From: Alistipes sp.
GTDB lineage: Bacteria > Bacteroidota > Bacteroidia > Bacteroidales > Rikenellaceae
Direction: 5' to 3'
NCBI GenBank assembly: GCA_022511345.1
Contig: JAFLRR010000001.1
Coordinates: forward strand, 62,001-126,000
DNA: 64,000 nucleotides
Program-made: the position numbers and the translations under genes
Notes under the pieces: generated by a model
Database searches by the model: none
Seen by the model: only the letters and a program-made list of their open reading frames with translations
What the model was told of the DNA's origin: nothing
Shown: positions 37,150-46,317 of the stretch, one piece after another
Layout: each line of letters starts with the position of its first letter
How positions within the stretch are numbered: position 1 is the stretch's first letter

Positions 37150-38057
37150 ACCCCACGCCACGCGAGCTGCGGCCCTATCTGAAGAGCCGGCCGGGCGCCG
37201 CAGCCGGTTCGCACGGCAAGCGCGGATATCTGCGCATGGGCTTCGAGCTCGACGACCGCGGCCGCTCCATTTTACGCGACCTGGAGCGCCGCACGCCGCT
37301 CATCGTGCAGCAGGAGCTCTATTTCGACGAGGCCATGCCCGAGATGCCATGCGTTTACATTCTCTCGTCGGGCGGCCCCAACGTCGACGGCGACCGCTAC
37401 GAGCAGCACTTTTCGGCCGGGCCCGGCGCCTGTGCGCACATATCGACCGGGGCGGCCACCAAGCTGGCTGAGATGCGGTGCGACTGCTCGGCTCTCACGC
37501 AGACATTCACCCTCGGCGAGGATGCCTACATGGAGTATCTTCCCGAGCCTGTCATACCCTGCCGCAACACCCGCTTCGTGGCCGACACGCTAATCACGGT
37601 GCACCCCTCGGCCACGCTATTCTATGCCGAAACCTATCTCGGCGGCCGAAAATATTTCGGTGCCGGCGAACGCTTCGACTACGACCTGCTGTCGGTCAGG
37701 CTGCGCGCCCGGCGGGAGGACCACGAACCGCTTTTCTGCGAAAAGTTCGTCATACAGCCCCGGCAGCTCACGCCCGACAGGCCCGGAGCCATGAACGGCT
37801 TCGATGTGTTCGCCGAGGCCGTGGTATTGACGCCGCAACCACATGCCGACGCGCTCTACGCCTCTACTCCGGCATATCTCGACCGGCAGGCAGGCGTGGC
37901 GGCGGGAATATCCCGTCTGCCGAACCGCTGCGGAGTGATATTCAAGGTGCTGGGCCGCGAAAGCGAACCCGTCAAGCGCATCGTCCGAGAGTTCTGCTCG
38001 GCAGTGCGGCTGCAGGTACGCGGAAGGCCGCTGTTCGACGAATTTCCATGGCGCTAA
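37146..38057 (+). CDS. ureD: urease accessory protein UreD/UreH
   Basis: 303 residues, starting in an ATGA overlap with ureG. UreD is the scaffold that docks to apo-urease and channels nickel from UreG. Family patterns include [23 protein letters not shown] and the TGAATK segment. It is placed last in the cluster here, whereas it often comes first in other phyla. Confidence 0.93.
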   Translation: MNPTPRELRPYLKSRPGAAAGSHGKRGYLRMGFELDDRGRSILRDLERRTPLIVQQELYFDEAMPEMPCVYILSSGGPNVDGDRYEQHFSAGPGACAHISTGAATKLAEMRCDCSALTQTFTLGEDAYMEYLPEPVIPCRNTRFVADTLITVHPSATLFYAETYLGGRKYFGAGERFDYDLLSVRLRARREDHEPLFCEKFVIQPRQLTPDRPGAMNGFDVFAEAVVLTPQPHADALYASTPAYLDRQAGVAAGISRLPNRCGVIFKVLGRESEPVKRIVREFCSAVRLQVRGRPLFDEFPWR

Positions 38058-38095
38058 ACCTAATCGACAATGCGCAATTAGCCGCCGGCTATTAT

Positions 38096-38103
38096 TATCT
38101 TTG
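38096..38103 (+). promoter_or_regulatory. -7 promoter element for the urea transporter
   Basis: TATCTTTG, 40 nt upstream of the ATG, a full match to TAnnTTTG. No TTTG sits at the expected -33 position, so this may be a regulated or weak promoter. Confidence 0.5.
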
Positions 38104-38143
38104 TCGCGGCAATTGCTGATTAACAATTTCCAATCATCGAATT

Positions 38144-39136
38144 ATGAAAAACTTTTTCATCAGCTGTCTGCGCAGCGCCGGACAGGTCTTTTTCCAGAAC
38201 AGCGCCTGGAGCGGCATACTGTTAATCGCCGGAATATTCTGGGGCTCGCACCAGGCCGGCAGCACCGCACCCGCATGGGGCGCTCTGCTCGCACTTGCGG
38301 TGTCGACCCTCACGGGCCGCATCCTGCATCTGCCCGAAGATGACGGACGGCAGGGTCTGTGGGGATTCAACGGAATACTCGTGGGCTGCGCCTTCCCGAC
38401 ATTTCTCGACAACAGTGTGTGGATGTGGCTGGCGCTGATTCTGTGCGCTGCGCTCTCGACCTGGGTGCGCACGGGCCTCAACAACGTCATGCGCACGTGG
38501 CGAATAAATTCGCTCACCTTTCCCTTCGTGCTGACGGTGTGGCTGTTCCTCCTTGCTGCACACTCCATGCACTCGCTGCCCTCCGACTCGCTGCCCGTGC
38601 CTGGCGAGCCCGCCGCATTCGCCTCTGCCTTCGATGCCGGCTTCATGCCTCTGCTGCGGGCCTGGCTCTGCGGCATCTCGCAGGTCTTTCTTATCGACTC
38701 GCCCATAACGGGCCTGATATTCATCGTCGCGCTGGCCGTAAGCAGCCCCCGCGCAGCCATATGGGGCGCCGTGGGCTCGGCCGTAGCTCTCTGCATGGCC
38801 ATTCTGCTCAGGGCTTCGGCCTCGGACATCACCCACGGACTCTACGGCTTCAGCCCCGTGCTGACAGCCATAGCTCTGGGCGCCGTATTCCACAGACCCT
38901 CGTTCGGCGCGGCCATATGGGCACTCCTGGGCTGCATCACCACCGTATTCGTGCAGGCGGCATTCGACACGGCGCTCGCACCTGTGGGCATCCCGTCGCT
39001 GACGGCCCCCTTCTGCATTGTCACATGGCTCTTCCTGCTGCCGCTTGTAAAGTTCGCCTCGGACAAGGCCCCCGACCACTCCGACTGGCACAGGCACGGC
39101 GGCCGCCAGGGACGCCATGACCGCAAAGAACGCTAA
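38144..39136 (+). CDS. urea transporter (UT family)
   Basis: 330 residues with ten hydrophobic segments in two repeats, as in the channel-like urea transporters. Seen are GLWGFNGILVGCA in the first half and GLYGFSPVLTAIALGAVF in the second, the repeated selectivity-filter regions, and NSLTFPFVLTVWLF with the matching TAPFCIVTWLF. It follows ureD by 86 nt and would supply substrate to urease. Its 3' end overlaps the convergent FUSC-MFS gene by four bases. Confidence 0.92.
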   Translation: MKNFFISCLRSAGQVFFQNSAWSGILLIAGIFWGSHQAGSTAPAWGALLALAVSTLTGRILHLPEDDGRQGLWGFNGILVGCAFPTFLDNSVWMWLALILCAALSTWVRTGLNNVMRTWRINSLTFPFVLTVWLFLLAAHSMHSLPSDSLPVPGEPAAFASAFDAGFMPLLRAWLCGISQVFLIDSPITGLIFIVALAVSSPRAAIWGAVGSAVALCMAILLRASASDITHGLYGFSPVLTAIALGAVFHRPSFGAAIWALLGCITTVFVQAAFDTALAPVGIPSLTAPFCIVTWLFLLPLVKFASDKAPDHSDWHRHGGRQGRHDRKER

Positions 39137-41124
39137 TCCTCAGGCTGCGGAGTCCTCTTCCCCTGCGGGAGAGCTCCGCGCCCGAGCACGAAGGTCACCG
39201 CGGCGCCCGCAATCATAACGGCAGCCGTAACCGCCACGGCAAGCTCGGCTCCCCCGTGGTGCATCAGAAACGGAAAGACGAACACACCGGCCGCCGCGCC
39301 AGCCTTGCCGAACGCCGCAGCCACTCCCGCCCCGACGCCACGCTCCGAAACGGAGTATATCCGCGACGGCAAGACGAATGTAACCAGATGCGGACCCGCA
39401 TTGATGAACAGCTCGAAGAGCATGAATCCCGCAACGCCCCACCACAGGTGAAGGTGAAGCGCCCGGGCCAGCGGCAGCAGCGCCAAACCCGCAGCCGCAA
39501 CGACAAATCCCAACACCTGCATCCTTATTCCGTCCACGCGCCGCACAGCAGCCAGCCCGACACCGAATCCTGCGGCTCCGAACACGCCGGCAACGACCGA
39601 TATGCCCACCGATTCGACTATACGTGCGGCCGTGCCGGTACCATCGGCCACGATACCCGTGCTTATGAGTATCAGCGGCAGAAACATGCCCACGCCGTAG
39701 ACTCCCATACCCTCGCAGGCCCACGGCACCCCGCTCAAAAGTATCCTGCGCATGTTTCCCCCACGCAAAAACTCCCTCAGGCCGCTCCGCCGCCCGCGCA
39801 TGGCTATCTCCTCACGCATGGCGGCACCAGTCTGAACATCCTGCCCGAGAATGTAGCGCGCAGCATGCTCGGCCTCCTGCTGGCGGCCGTGCGCCAGCAG
39901 CCATGCCGGGCTCTGGGCAAAGCGCAGGCGCGTGAGCAGCGTGGCGGACGCGAGAATCAACACCAGCAGAAACAGCGCATGGCGCATCCCGCCGCCTACA
40001 CCGTACTTGCGCAGAAGCAGCAGACAGACCGTCGACACCGCCACCGTGCCGGCCGACGACGAGGCTTTGACTATGCCCACGGCCAGGCGGCGCAGGCGGC
40101 GCGGCATAATCTCCGACACATACTCTCCGTCCATCGAGTAGTCGCCGCCGATGCCCACACCGGCGACGAACAGCGCCGCCGTGAGCACTCCGAAACTGCT
40201 GCACAGAAACGCCGTCAGCGATGCCGCCGCCACTATCGAGGGGCAGAGCCTAAACAGACGCGGATAGCCAGCCCTGTCGCTCCATATGCCGAATACAACC
40301 GAGCCGGCCATGATTCCCACAAGGCTCGACGAGGCCAACAGCGCCTGACGCAACGGCGTGAGACCTCCGCCGTCCGCCAGGTGCAGCAGCGGTATGACCA
40401 CGCTCACCACGGCCGCCATGCCGGCACCGGTAATCTGTCCGAGCGAGGAGGCAATCAGCACGCGCAGATGGCCCCAGCGCAGCGGCATGGCATCCATCGT
40501 CACCATTTCGCCGTCGGGCGAGGCTCCCGTGCGCAGCAGCCGCTGCCTGAACCTGTTCCAGAGCTCCAAAATCCACAGCAGCCCCACGCCCACGGCCACA
40601 CCTACGGCCGACTCGCAGAATCGCAGCGTACAATTGACTGCCGGGTCGGCATCGGGCGACATCTGCGACACGAGCATTATTATCAGCAGCGTGACCGTAG
40701 CTATGTTGCCGTTGTCGTAGAGCCGCAGCAGCATCAGCACGGCCTCCAGCACGAATACCGCCGCCAGCATCCCCACCACCGTGAACGGCATCATACGAAG
40801 GTACAAGTAGGCCACGGCCGCGCCGATGAATGTGCCCAGAACGCGCAGGGCGCCTGCACGCAGCGAATCGCGGTAAGTACCCTTCTGCATCACGGCCACC
40901 ACCGACGAGCAGGCCAGCATGGCCCCCATCCACCTCGAAGCCGAATGGAATGAGCCCGTGGCGTACATTCCGCACATGTAGGCCAGAAGTATGCCTATGC
41001 ACGATACGGTTATCTCGAAGAAGCGCACGCGGCCCAGGGCCCCGTTCACCGCCTTGCGGATTCTGCCGGCCGGGCGGCCGCTGCCCACTCCGTCGGCGGG
41101 GCCCATACTCTGTTCGTTGTTCAT
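39133..41124 (-). CDS. FUSC/ArAE-like domain fused to an MFS transporter
   Basis: 663 residues from the ATG giving MNNEQSM; an upstream Met adds 24 unlikely residues. Residues about 36-190 have six hydrophobic segments with the fusaric-acid-resistance/aromatic-acid-exporter patterns RVLGTFIGAAVAYLYL and RFCESAVGVAVGVGLL. Residues about 218-650 form a 12-helix MFS domain with the loop motif GIWSDRAGYPRLF and GIGGDYSMDGEYVSEI, closest in style to the sugar/organic-acid porters. Two transporter-type domains in one chain is unusual. Substrate unknown. It is a single minus-strand gene facing the urea transporter. Confidence 0.8.
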   Translation of the reverse strand: MNNEQSMGPADGVGSGRPAGRIRKAVNGALGRVRFFEITVSCIGILLAYMCGMYATGSFHSASRWMGAMLACSSVVAVMQKGTYRDSLRAGALRVLGTFIGAAVAYLYLRMMPFTVVGMLAAVFVLEAVLMLLRLYDNGNIATVTLLIIMLVSQMSPDADPAVNCTLRFCESAVGVAVGVGLLWILELWNRFRQRLLRTGASPDGEMVTMDAMPLRWGHLRVLIASSLGQITGAGMAAVVSVVIPLLHLADGGGLTPLRQALLASSSLVGIMAGSVVFGIWSDRAGYPRLFRLCPSIVAAASLTAFLCSSFGVLTAALFVAGVGIGGDYSMDGEYVSEIMPRRLRRLAVGIVKASSSAGTVAVSTVCLLLLRKYGVGGGMRHALFLLVLILASATLLTRLRFAQSPAWLLAHGRQQEAEHAARYILGQDVQTGAAMREEIAMRGRRSGLREFLRGGNMRRILLSGVPWACEGMGVYGVGMFLPLILISTGIVADGTGTAARIVESVGISVVAGVFGAAGFGVGLAAVRRVDGIRMQVLGFVVAAAGLALLPLARALHLHLWWGVAGFMLFELFINAGPHLVTFVLPSRIYSVSERGVGAGVAAAFGKAGAAAGVFVFPFLMHHGGAELAVAVTAAVMIAGAAVTFVLGRGALPQGKRTPQPED

Positions 41125-41209
41125 AATACGGATTTTTGTCCCGGCACAGCGGCAAGAAACGGGCCGAAGCATGGGTTGCGGCCGCCTGCGGAACAAAAAG
41201 CCGCGCGAC

Positions 41210-41241
41210 TTTGGCGCATACGAGTAAATTGATTAACTTTG
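41210..41241 (+). promoter_or_regulatory. promoter of the hypothetical-rsmI-GT2 unit
   Basis: -33 TTTG at 41210-41213, 20-nt spacer, -7 TAACTTTG at 41234-41241. Confidence 0.8.
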
Positions 41242-41307
41242 ACGTGTGAAGCGCCGTGCCACTCGCAGACTGCGGCGCTGCGACGGACAACGAAACCGAC
41301 AAAGATT

Positions 41308-42741
41308 ATGAAGATTGAAGATATCCGCACCGAACTGGAGCATCTGATGATGCTTGCCGACCGCATACCGGCCGGCGGAACTCCCTGCGCCACCGAACGC
41401 GACCTGATGCTCGAGAAGCTGCGCGCAATCTACGATGCGCTGCTATTCGCCGCAACGGCCCCTGCCGCAGAGAGTATAGCCGATATTCCGGCCGCAGCTG
41501 CAGCCACGGAGCCGCAGCAGACCGATACTGATGGCCACAGCGCACCCGAACCGGCCCAGGAGCCTGCCGAGCAGCCCGCCGTGGAGCCGGCAGAGATTTC
41601 CGAGCCCGCAGCAGCCGAACAGACCCAGGCGCCGCAAGCCGAGGCAGCCATGGAGGAGCCTGTCCCCGCCGCGCAGATAGAGACTCCGGCCGCAGAGCCG
41701 CAGACAGAGGCTGCGTCTGAAGCCGAAGTCGAGCCTTCAGAACCTGCCGCCGCAGAGACGAAAAATGCGCCGGCATCGGAGCTTCCGTTCGAGTTCGACA
41801 CGACCGTGCAGCGCCGCCCGAATCGCCGCATGATGTCGCTCTACGACGATGATCTTTTCGACCGTATTCCCGCACCGGCACAGAGCGCACCGCAGCCCGC
41901 AGCAACTCCGCAGCCGACACCCGCACCTGTTGCGGCACCCGTTGCGGCAGAGCCCGCAGCGGAATCTCCGGCTCCGGCAGAAGAACCGGCTGTCGAAACG
42001 CAGCCTGCACCAGAGACGCAGCCCGTCGCCGCCGCCATGGCCGACAACGAGCAGCCTGCCGCCGACCAAAGCGCCATAGAGCCCGACGAGCAGACGGCTG
42101 CGCAGCCTGCATACGAGCCTGCCGCACAGTCCGACCCGGAGCCCGAAGATGAGCAGGAAGATGAAGATGAATACGACGACAATGCCATAGATATCGACGA
42201 AGACGATTTCGCCGAACCGGCAGAGCCGGCAGCCGCAACCGGCCGCATGGCATACGACGAGCATTACACCGCCGACTCCGATGCCCCGGCCATCGAGCTG
42301 GCCGACGACGAGCCTTTCGACGAACCGGAACCGGAACCTGCACCATACGAAAGCGGCGATTTCGGCAACTTCGACATCAAGCCTCTCGCCTCGCAGCAGC
42401 CCTCACAGAGCGCTCCGGTATTGGGCGACGTGGTCAATGGCGAGGTCGAGACCCTCGGCGACCGCATGGCCGCACAGGCCCCGGGCGATTTGTCCGAGCA
42501 ACTGGCCCATGCCCCCGTCGACGACCTCAAGTCGGCGCTGAGCATCAACGACCGCTATTTGATAATCAGCGAGCTCTTCGGCGGCGACGCCGACGCCTGC
42601 GACCGCGCCCTCGACAGCCTCAACGCAGCCGAGTCGGCCGAGGAGGCGATAATATTCATCGAGGAGAACTTCTCGTGGAACTCGCGCTCGGAGGCTACGG
42701 AGCTGATAATAGACCTGCTCGAACGCAAATTCAGCCGATAA
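41308..42741 (+). CDS. conserved Bacteroidales hypothetical protein with long acidic Ala/Pro/Glu linker
   Basis: 477 residues. A short N-terminal helical segment (1-48, MKIEDIRTELEHLMM) is followed by about 310 residues dominated by Ala, Pro, Glu and Gln with DE-rich stretches (EDEQEDEDEYDD). This part holds an island FEFDTTVQRRPNRRMMSLYDDDLFDRIP near 175-200. The C-terminal about 95 residues look folded: INDRYLIISELFGGD, then AIIFIEENFSWN, then TELIIDLLERKF. The C-terminal block is recognisable from Bacteroidetes genomes but unnamed. It is cytoplasmic by lack of a signal. rsmI starts six bases later. Confidence 0.8.
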   Translation: MKIEDIRTELEHLMMLADRIPAGGTPCATERDLMLEKLRAIYDALLFAATAPAAESIADIPAAAAATEPQQTDTDGHSAPEPAQEPAEQPAVEPAEISEPAAAEQTQAPQAEAAMEEPVPAAQIETPAAEPQTEAASEAEVEPSEPAAAETKNAPASELPFEFDTTVQRRPNRRMMSLYDDDLFDRIPAPAQSAPQPAATPQPTPAPVAAPVAAEPAAESPAPAEEPAVETQPAPETQPVAAAMADNEQPAADQSAIEPDEQTAAQPAYEPAAQSDPEPEDEQEDEDEYDDNAIDIDEDDFAEPAEPAAATGRMAYDEHYTADSDAPAIELADDEPFDEPEPEPAPYESGDFGNFDIKPLASQQPSQSAPVLGDVVNGEVETLGDRMAAQAPGDLSEQLAHAPVDDLKSALSINDRYLIISELFGGDADACDRALDSLNAAESAEEAIIFIEENFSWNSRSEATELIIDLLERKFSR

Positions 42742-42747
42742 ACCCTC

Positions 42748-43452
42748 ATGTCCAAGCTCTACATAGTCCCCACGCCCATAGGCAACCTCGACGACATAAC
42801 GCTGCGCGCAGTGAAGGTTCTGGGCGATGTCGACCTCATACTGGCCGAAGATACGCGCACCACGCTCTTTCTGCTGCGCCATCTGGGCATAGACAAGCCG
42901 CTGCGTTCGCATCACAAGTTCAACGAACATGCGGCCGTGAGCATGATAGCCGAGCGAATCGCTGCCGGCGAGAACATAGCCCTCGTATCCGATGCCGGCA
43001 CGCCCGGCATATCCGACCCGGGGTTCCTGCTGGTGCGCACATGCGTCGAGGCGGGCATCGAAGTCGAGGTTCTGCCCGGCGCCACGGCATTCGTGCCGGC
43101 CATAGTGCAGAGCGGATTCCCTTGCGACAGATTCTGCTTCGAAGGTTTCCTCCCGCAGAAGAAGGGGCGCCGCAAGCGTCTCGAGGAGTTGGCTTCGGAG
43201 ACCCGCACCATGATAATCTACGAATCGCCATTCCGCGTTGTCAAGTGTCTCGAGCAGCTGGCCGAGGTGCTGGGCGGCGACCGCCGTGCAGCCGTCTCGC
43301 GCGAGCTGACCAAGAAATTCGAGCAGACAGTGCGAGGCACGCTCGACGAGGTGGCCGCACACTTCCGCGCCAACGAACCCCGCGGCGAATTCGTCATAAC
43401 GGTCGAGGGCCGCATCGACAGAAGACACGCCGCAGAGAGCGGCAATGAATAA
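42748..43452 (+). CDS. rsmI: 16S rRNA (cytidine(1402)-2'-O)-methyltransferase
   Basis: 234 residues of the tetrapyrrole-methylase-like fold. Patterns LYIVPTPIGNLDDITLRA, AEDTRTT, SDAGTPGISDPG and GATAFVPA are diagnostic. It methylates the ribose of C1402 in the ribosomal P site. It lies six bases after the hypothetical gene and two bases before the glycosyltransferase. Confidence 0.97.
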   Translation: MSKLYIVPTPIGNLDDITLRAVKVLGDVDLILAEDTRTTLFLLRHLGIDKPLRSHHKFNEHAAVSMIAERIAAGENIALVSDAGTPGISDPGFLLVRTCVEAGIEVEVLPGATAFVPAIVQSGFPCDRFCFEGFLPQKKGRRKRLEELASETRTMIIYESPFRVVKCLEQLAEVLGGDRRAAVSRELTKKFEQTVRGTLDEVAAHFRANEPRGEFVITVEGRIDRRHAAESGNE

Positions 43453-43454
43453 CG

Positions 43455-44501
43455 ATGGCCACAACCAAGATAGTCATACTCAACTGGAACGGAGCGCAGC
43501 ACCTCGCGCGCTTCCTGCCCTCGGTGGTGCGCAACACGCCGTCATGGGCCGGAATAGTCGTAGCCGACAACGGCTCGACGGACGACTCCCTGGAGCTGCT
43601 CTCGAACCGGTTTCCCACGGTCGAGACCATATGTCTGGAGAAGAACTACGGCTTTGCCGGCGGATACAACCGCGCACTGGAGCGTATCGAAGCGGACTAT
43701 GCCGTGCTCCTGAACTCCGACGTCGAGACTCCAGAGGGATGGCTCGAGCCGCTCATAGCAACGCTCGAGGCCATGCCCGACGTGGCGGCCGTGGCTCCCA
43801 AGCTGCTGAGCGTAGCCGAACCCGACAGGTTCGAGTATGCCGGCGCCGCAGGCGGCTACATAGACTATTTGGGCTATCCATTCTGCCGCGGCCGTATACT
43901 GGGCGCCACCGAGCGCGACGAGGGTCAGTATGACGATGCGCGCGACGTATTCTGGGTCTCGGGTGCCGCATTCTGCTGCCGGCTCGAGGCCTTCCGCCGC
44001 ACCGGAGGCTTCGACGAGACGTTTTTCGCGCACATGGAGGAGATAGACCTCTGCTGGCGCATGCAGCTGGCCGGCATGCGCATACGCATCGAACCCCGCA
44101 GCCGCGTCTACCACCTCGGCGGCGGCACGCTCCCCACATCGTCGCCGGCCAAACTCTTCTACAACCACCGCAACAATCTGGCTATGATATTCAAGTGCGC
44201 GCCCACGCGACAGCGCATAACCGCCGCCCTGCTGCGCCCGCTGTGCGACTTGGCTGCAGCGCTCTCGTACCTTGCCGCGGGCAACGGCGCCGGATTCATC
44301 TCCGTGGTGCGCGCCTGGCGCGACTTCATCGCCTCGCACAAAAGACTTTCGGCCGCGCGCCGCACCCTGAGGGCTCAACGCACGGCCGAAGCCGGTCACA
44401 TCTACAAGGGTTCCGTCGTAGTACGCTACCTGTTCGGAACCCGCAGATTCAGTTCAATAAAATCTCTTGCAGACGACGCGAAAGATCCGTGTTGTCCATG
44501 A
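43455..44501 (+). CDS. glycosyltransferase family 2
   Basis: 348 residues. The GT-A fold starts at VILNWNGAQHL, with VADNGSTDDS as the nucleotide-binding region, NSDVETPEGWL carrying the metal-binding acidic motif and FDETFFAHMEEIDLCWR the catalytic acidic region. It resembles rhamnosyl/galactofuranosyl-type transferases that build cell-surface polysaccharide. No partner glycan genes are adjacent. The 3' 53 bases overlap the 3' end of the convergent alkaline phosphatase. Confidence 0.9.
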   Translation: MATTKIVILNWNGAQHLARFLPSVVRNTPSWAGIVVADNGSTDDSLELLSNRFPTVETICLEKNYGFAGGYNRALERIEADYAVLLNSDVETPEGWLEPLIATLEAMPDVAAVAPKLLSVAEPDRFEYAGAAGGYIDYLGYPFCRGRILGATERDEGQYDDARDVFWVSGAAFCCRLEAFRRTGGFDETFFAHMEEIDLCWRMQLAGMRIRIEPRSRVYHLGGGTLPTSSPAKLFYNHRNNLAMIFKCAPTRQRITAALLRPLCDLAAALSYLAAGNGAGFISVVRAWRDFIASHKRLSAARRTLRAQRTAEAGHIYKGSVVVRYLFGTRRFSSIKSLADDAKDPCCP

Positions 44502-45561
44502 TTCCGTTTATCAGCTCGGCACCCGTACCGTAGAGGTATACGGGGACATGTATGCCCGTGTGGCTGCCGGTTCCGTAGACATATTTGATGCCGCTCTCGG
44601 ACTCGGTGAAATCCTTCTTGTTGCTGGGAATAGACATGCCCGAGGTCTCGTGGTCGGCGCATACCACCACCAGCGTGCCGGGGTTGCGGTCGGCGAAGTC
44701 CATGGCTGCACCCACAGCTCTCTCAAAGTCGCGCATCTCGGCCAGAATGCCCTCGCTATTGTTGCTGTGGGCCTCCATATCTATCTGCGAACCCTCGACC
44801 ATCAGAATCAGCCCCTTGCCGCTCTTTGCTGCGTTTGCCGAGAGAATCTCCAGAGCCTTCTCCGTGGCCTGCTTGAGGTAGTCGCCGCGGCCATTGAGCA
44901 TCGAGACCATGTGGTGGTCGCCGCAGATGCCGATGAGCTTGCCCTCGTGTATGTCGTCGGCCTCGGCGAGCTCCTCGACTACGGTGTAGCCCTTGCCTGC
45001 CAGGCGCTCGGCAAAGCTCCCGCCCTCGTCGGGCTTGTTCTTCAGTATGTCGCGACCGCCGCCAATGACCACGTCGATGTCGCTCTGCAGCAAATCGGCT
45101 GCAATCTGCTCCTCATAGTTGCGGTTGTCGACATGAGCATAGAATGCGCCGGGCGTAGCATGGAGTATGGTCGAGGTAACCACCAGACCCGTAGCCAGGC
45201 CGGCTTTCTGCGCCTTGGCTATTATCGACTCGAGCGGGTTGCCGTCGGGGTCGACGCCAAGATACGAGTTGTTGGTCTTCGTGCCCGTGGCCAGAGCCGT
45301 ACCCGAAGCGGCCGAGTCGGTCACACGGTTGTTTGCCGAGTAGGTCGATATGAGAGCTATGTTCTGTGCGCGGTCGAATGCCGTGGGGGTAAAGCGTTCC
45401 TCGATTTCGAGCATCGAGACATGGGCCAGACCCATTCCGTCGCCAATCATGTAGATGATGTTTTTCACCCGCGGAGCCTCTTCCGCCGAAGCCTGCACGC
45501 AATTGCTCAGGCTGATTGAAGCGGCAAGCATAACGGCCGCGAGCATGATGGTTCTTTTCAT
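44449..45561 (-). CDS. phoA: alkaline phosphatase
   Basis: 370 residues from an ATG with a signal sequence (MKRTIMLAAVMLAASISLS). Active-site parts of the family: metal-binding MIGDGMG, nucleophile serine in TDSAASGTALATGT, and the metal-ligand CADHET. Secreted to the periplasm to release phosphate. It is shorter than E. coli PhoA (about 470), as in many Bacteroidetes members. A promoter with both elements lies just upstream, divergent from ung. Confidence 0.92.
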   Translation of the reverse strand: MKRTIMLAAVMLAASISLSNCVQASAEEAPRVKNIIYMIGDGMGLAHVSMLEIEERFTPTAFDRAQNIALISTYSANNRVTDSAASGTALATGTKTNNSYLGVDPDGNPLESIIAKAQKAGLATGLVVTSTILHATPGAFYAHVDNRNYEEQIAADLLQSDIDVVIGGGRDILKNKPDEGGSFAERLAGKGYTVVEELAEADDIHEGKLIGICGDHHMVSMLNGRGDYLKQATEKALEILSANAAKSGKGLILMVEGSQIDMEAHSNNSEGILAEMRDFERAVGAAMDFADRNPGTLVVVCADHETSGMSIPSNKKDFTESESGIKYVYGTGSHTGIHVPVYLYGTGAELINGIMDNTDLSRRLQEILLN

Positions 45562-45582
45562 TGCATAAGGTTTTGTGTCTTG

Positions 45583-45614
45583 CAAATATATCGAAGCCGA
45601 AGCAATTATCCAAA
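45583..45614 (-). promoter_or_regulatory. promoter of the alkaline phosphatase gene
   Basis: Minus-strand -33 TTTG (45614-45611), 20-nt spacer, -7 TATATTTG (45590-45583); leader of about 15 nt. Confidence 0.75.
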
Positions 45615-45639
45615 CATTTTTACTACCTTTACGACTGTT

Positions 45640-46302
45640 ATGGATGTAAAAATAGCCGCAGACTGGAAGGCGCTGCTCGCGCCAGAGTTCGAAAAGCCCT
45701 ACTTCGCGGAACTCGCCGGCTTCGTCCGCTCGGAGTACGCCTCGCGCCGCATATTCCCGCGCGGCGGCGACATATTCCGCGCCTTCGACAAATGTCCCTT
45801 CGACAAGCTCAAGGTCGTAATCATAGGCCAGGACCCATACCACGGCCCCGGGCAGGCCAACGGATTGTGCTTCTCGGTAAACGAAGGGGTGGACTTCCCG
45901 CCCTCGCTGCAGAACATATTCCGCGAGGTTCACGACGACACGGGCGCCGAAATACCGCGCAGCGGCAACCTCGACCGCTGGGCCGAGCAGGGTGTGCTGC
46001 TCCTCAACTCGGTGCTCACGGTGCGCGCCCACGAGGCAGCCTCGCATGCCGGCCGCGGCTGGGAGACATTCACCGACGCCGTGGTCAGAGCCATCGGCAA
46101 GCATCGCGAAGGCATAGTCTACATGCTCTGGGGCAGCTACGCGCAGCGCAAGGGCGCCATAGCCGACCCGTCGCGCAACCTCATACTCAAGGCCGTACAC
46201 CCTTCGCCCCTGTCAGTTTACAGAGGATTCTTCGGCTGCCGCCACTTCTCGCAGGCCAACGCCTATCTGGCCAGCCGCGGAGAGACTCCCATAGAGTGGT
46301 AA
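45640..46302 (+). CDS. ung: uracil-DNA glycosylase
   Basis: 220 residues, family-1 UDG. The water-activating motif GQDPYHGPGQANGLCFSV and the HPSPLSVYRGFFGC leucine-loop motif are complete. It removes uracil from DNA to start base-excision repair. Single gene, ending 15 nt from the convergent GH110 gene. Confidence 0.97.
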   Translation: MDVKIAADWKALLAPEFEKPYFAELAGFVRSEYASRRIFPRGGDIFRAFDKCPFDKLKVVIIGQDPYHGPGQANGLCFSVNEGVDFPPSLQNIFREVHDDTGAEIPRSGNLDRWAEQGVLLLNSVLTVRAHEAASHAGRGWETFTDAVVRAIGKHREGIVYMLWGSYAQRKGAIADPSRNLILKAVHPSPLSVYRGFFGCRHFSQANAYLASRGETPIEW

Positions 46303-46317
46303 CGGAGCGCCGCCGCA

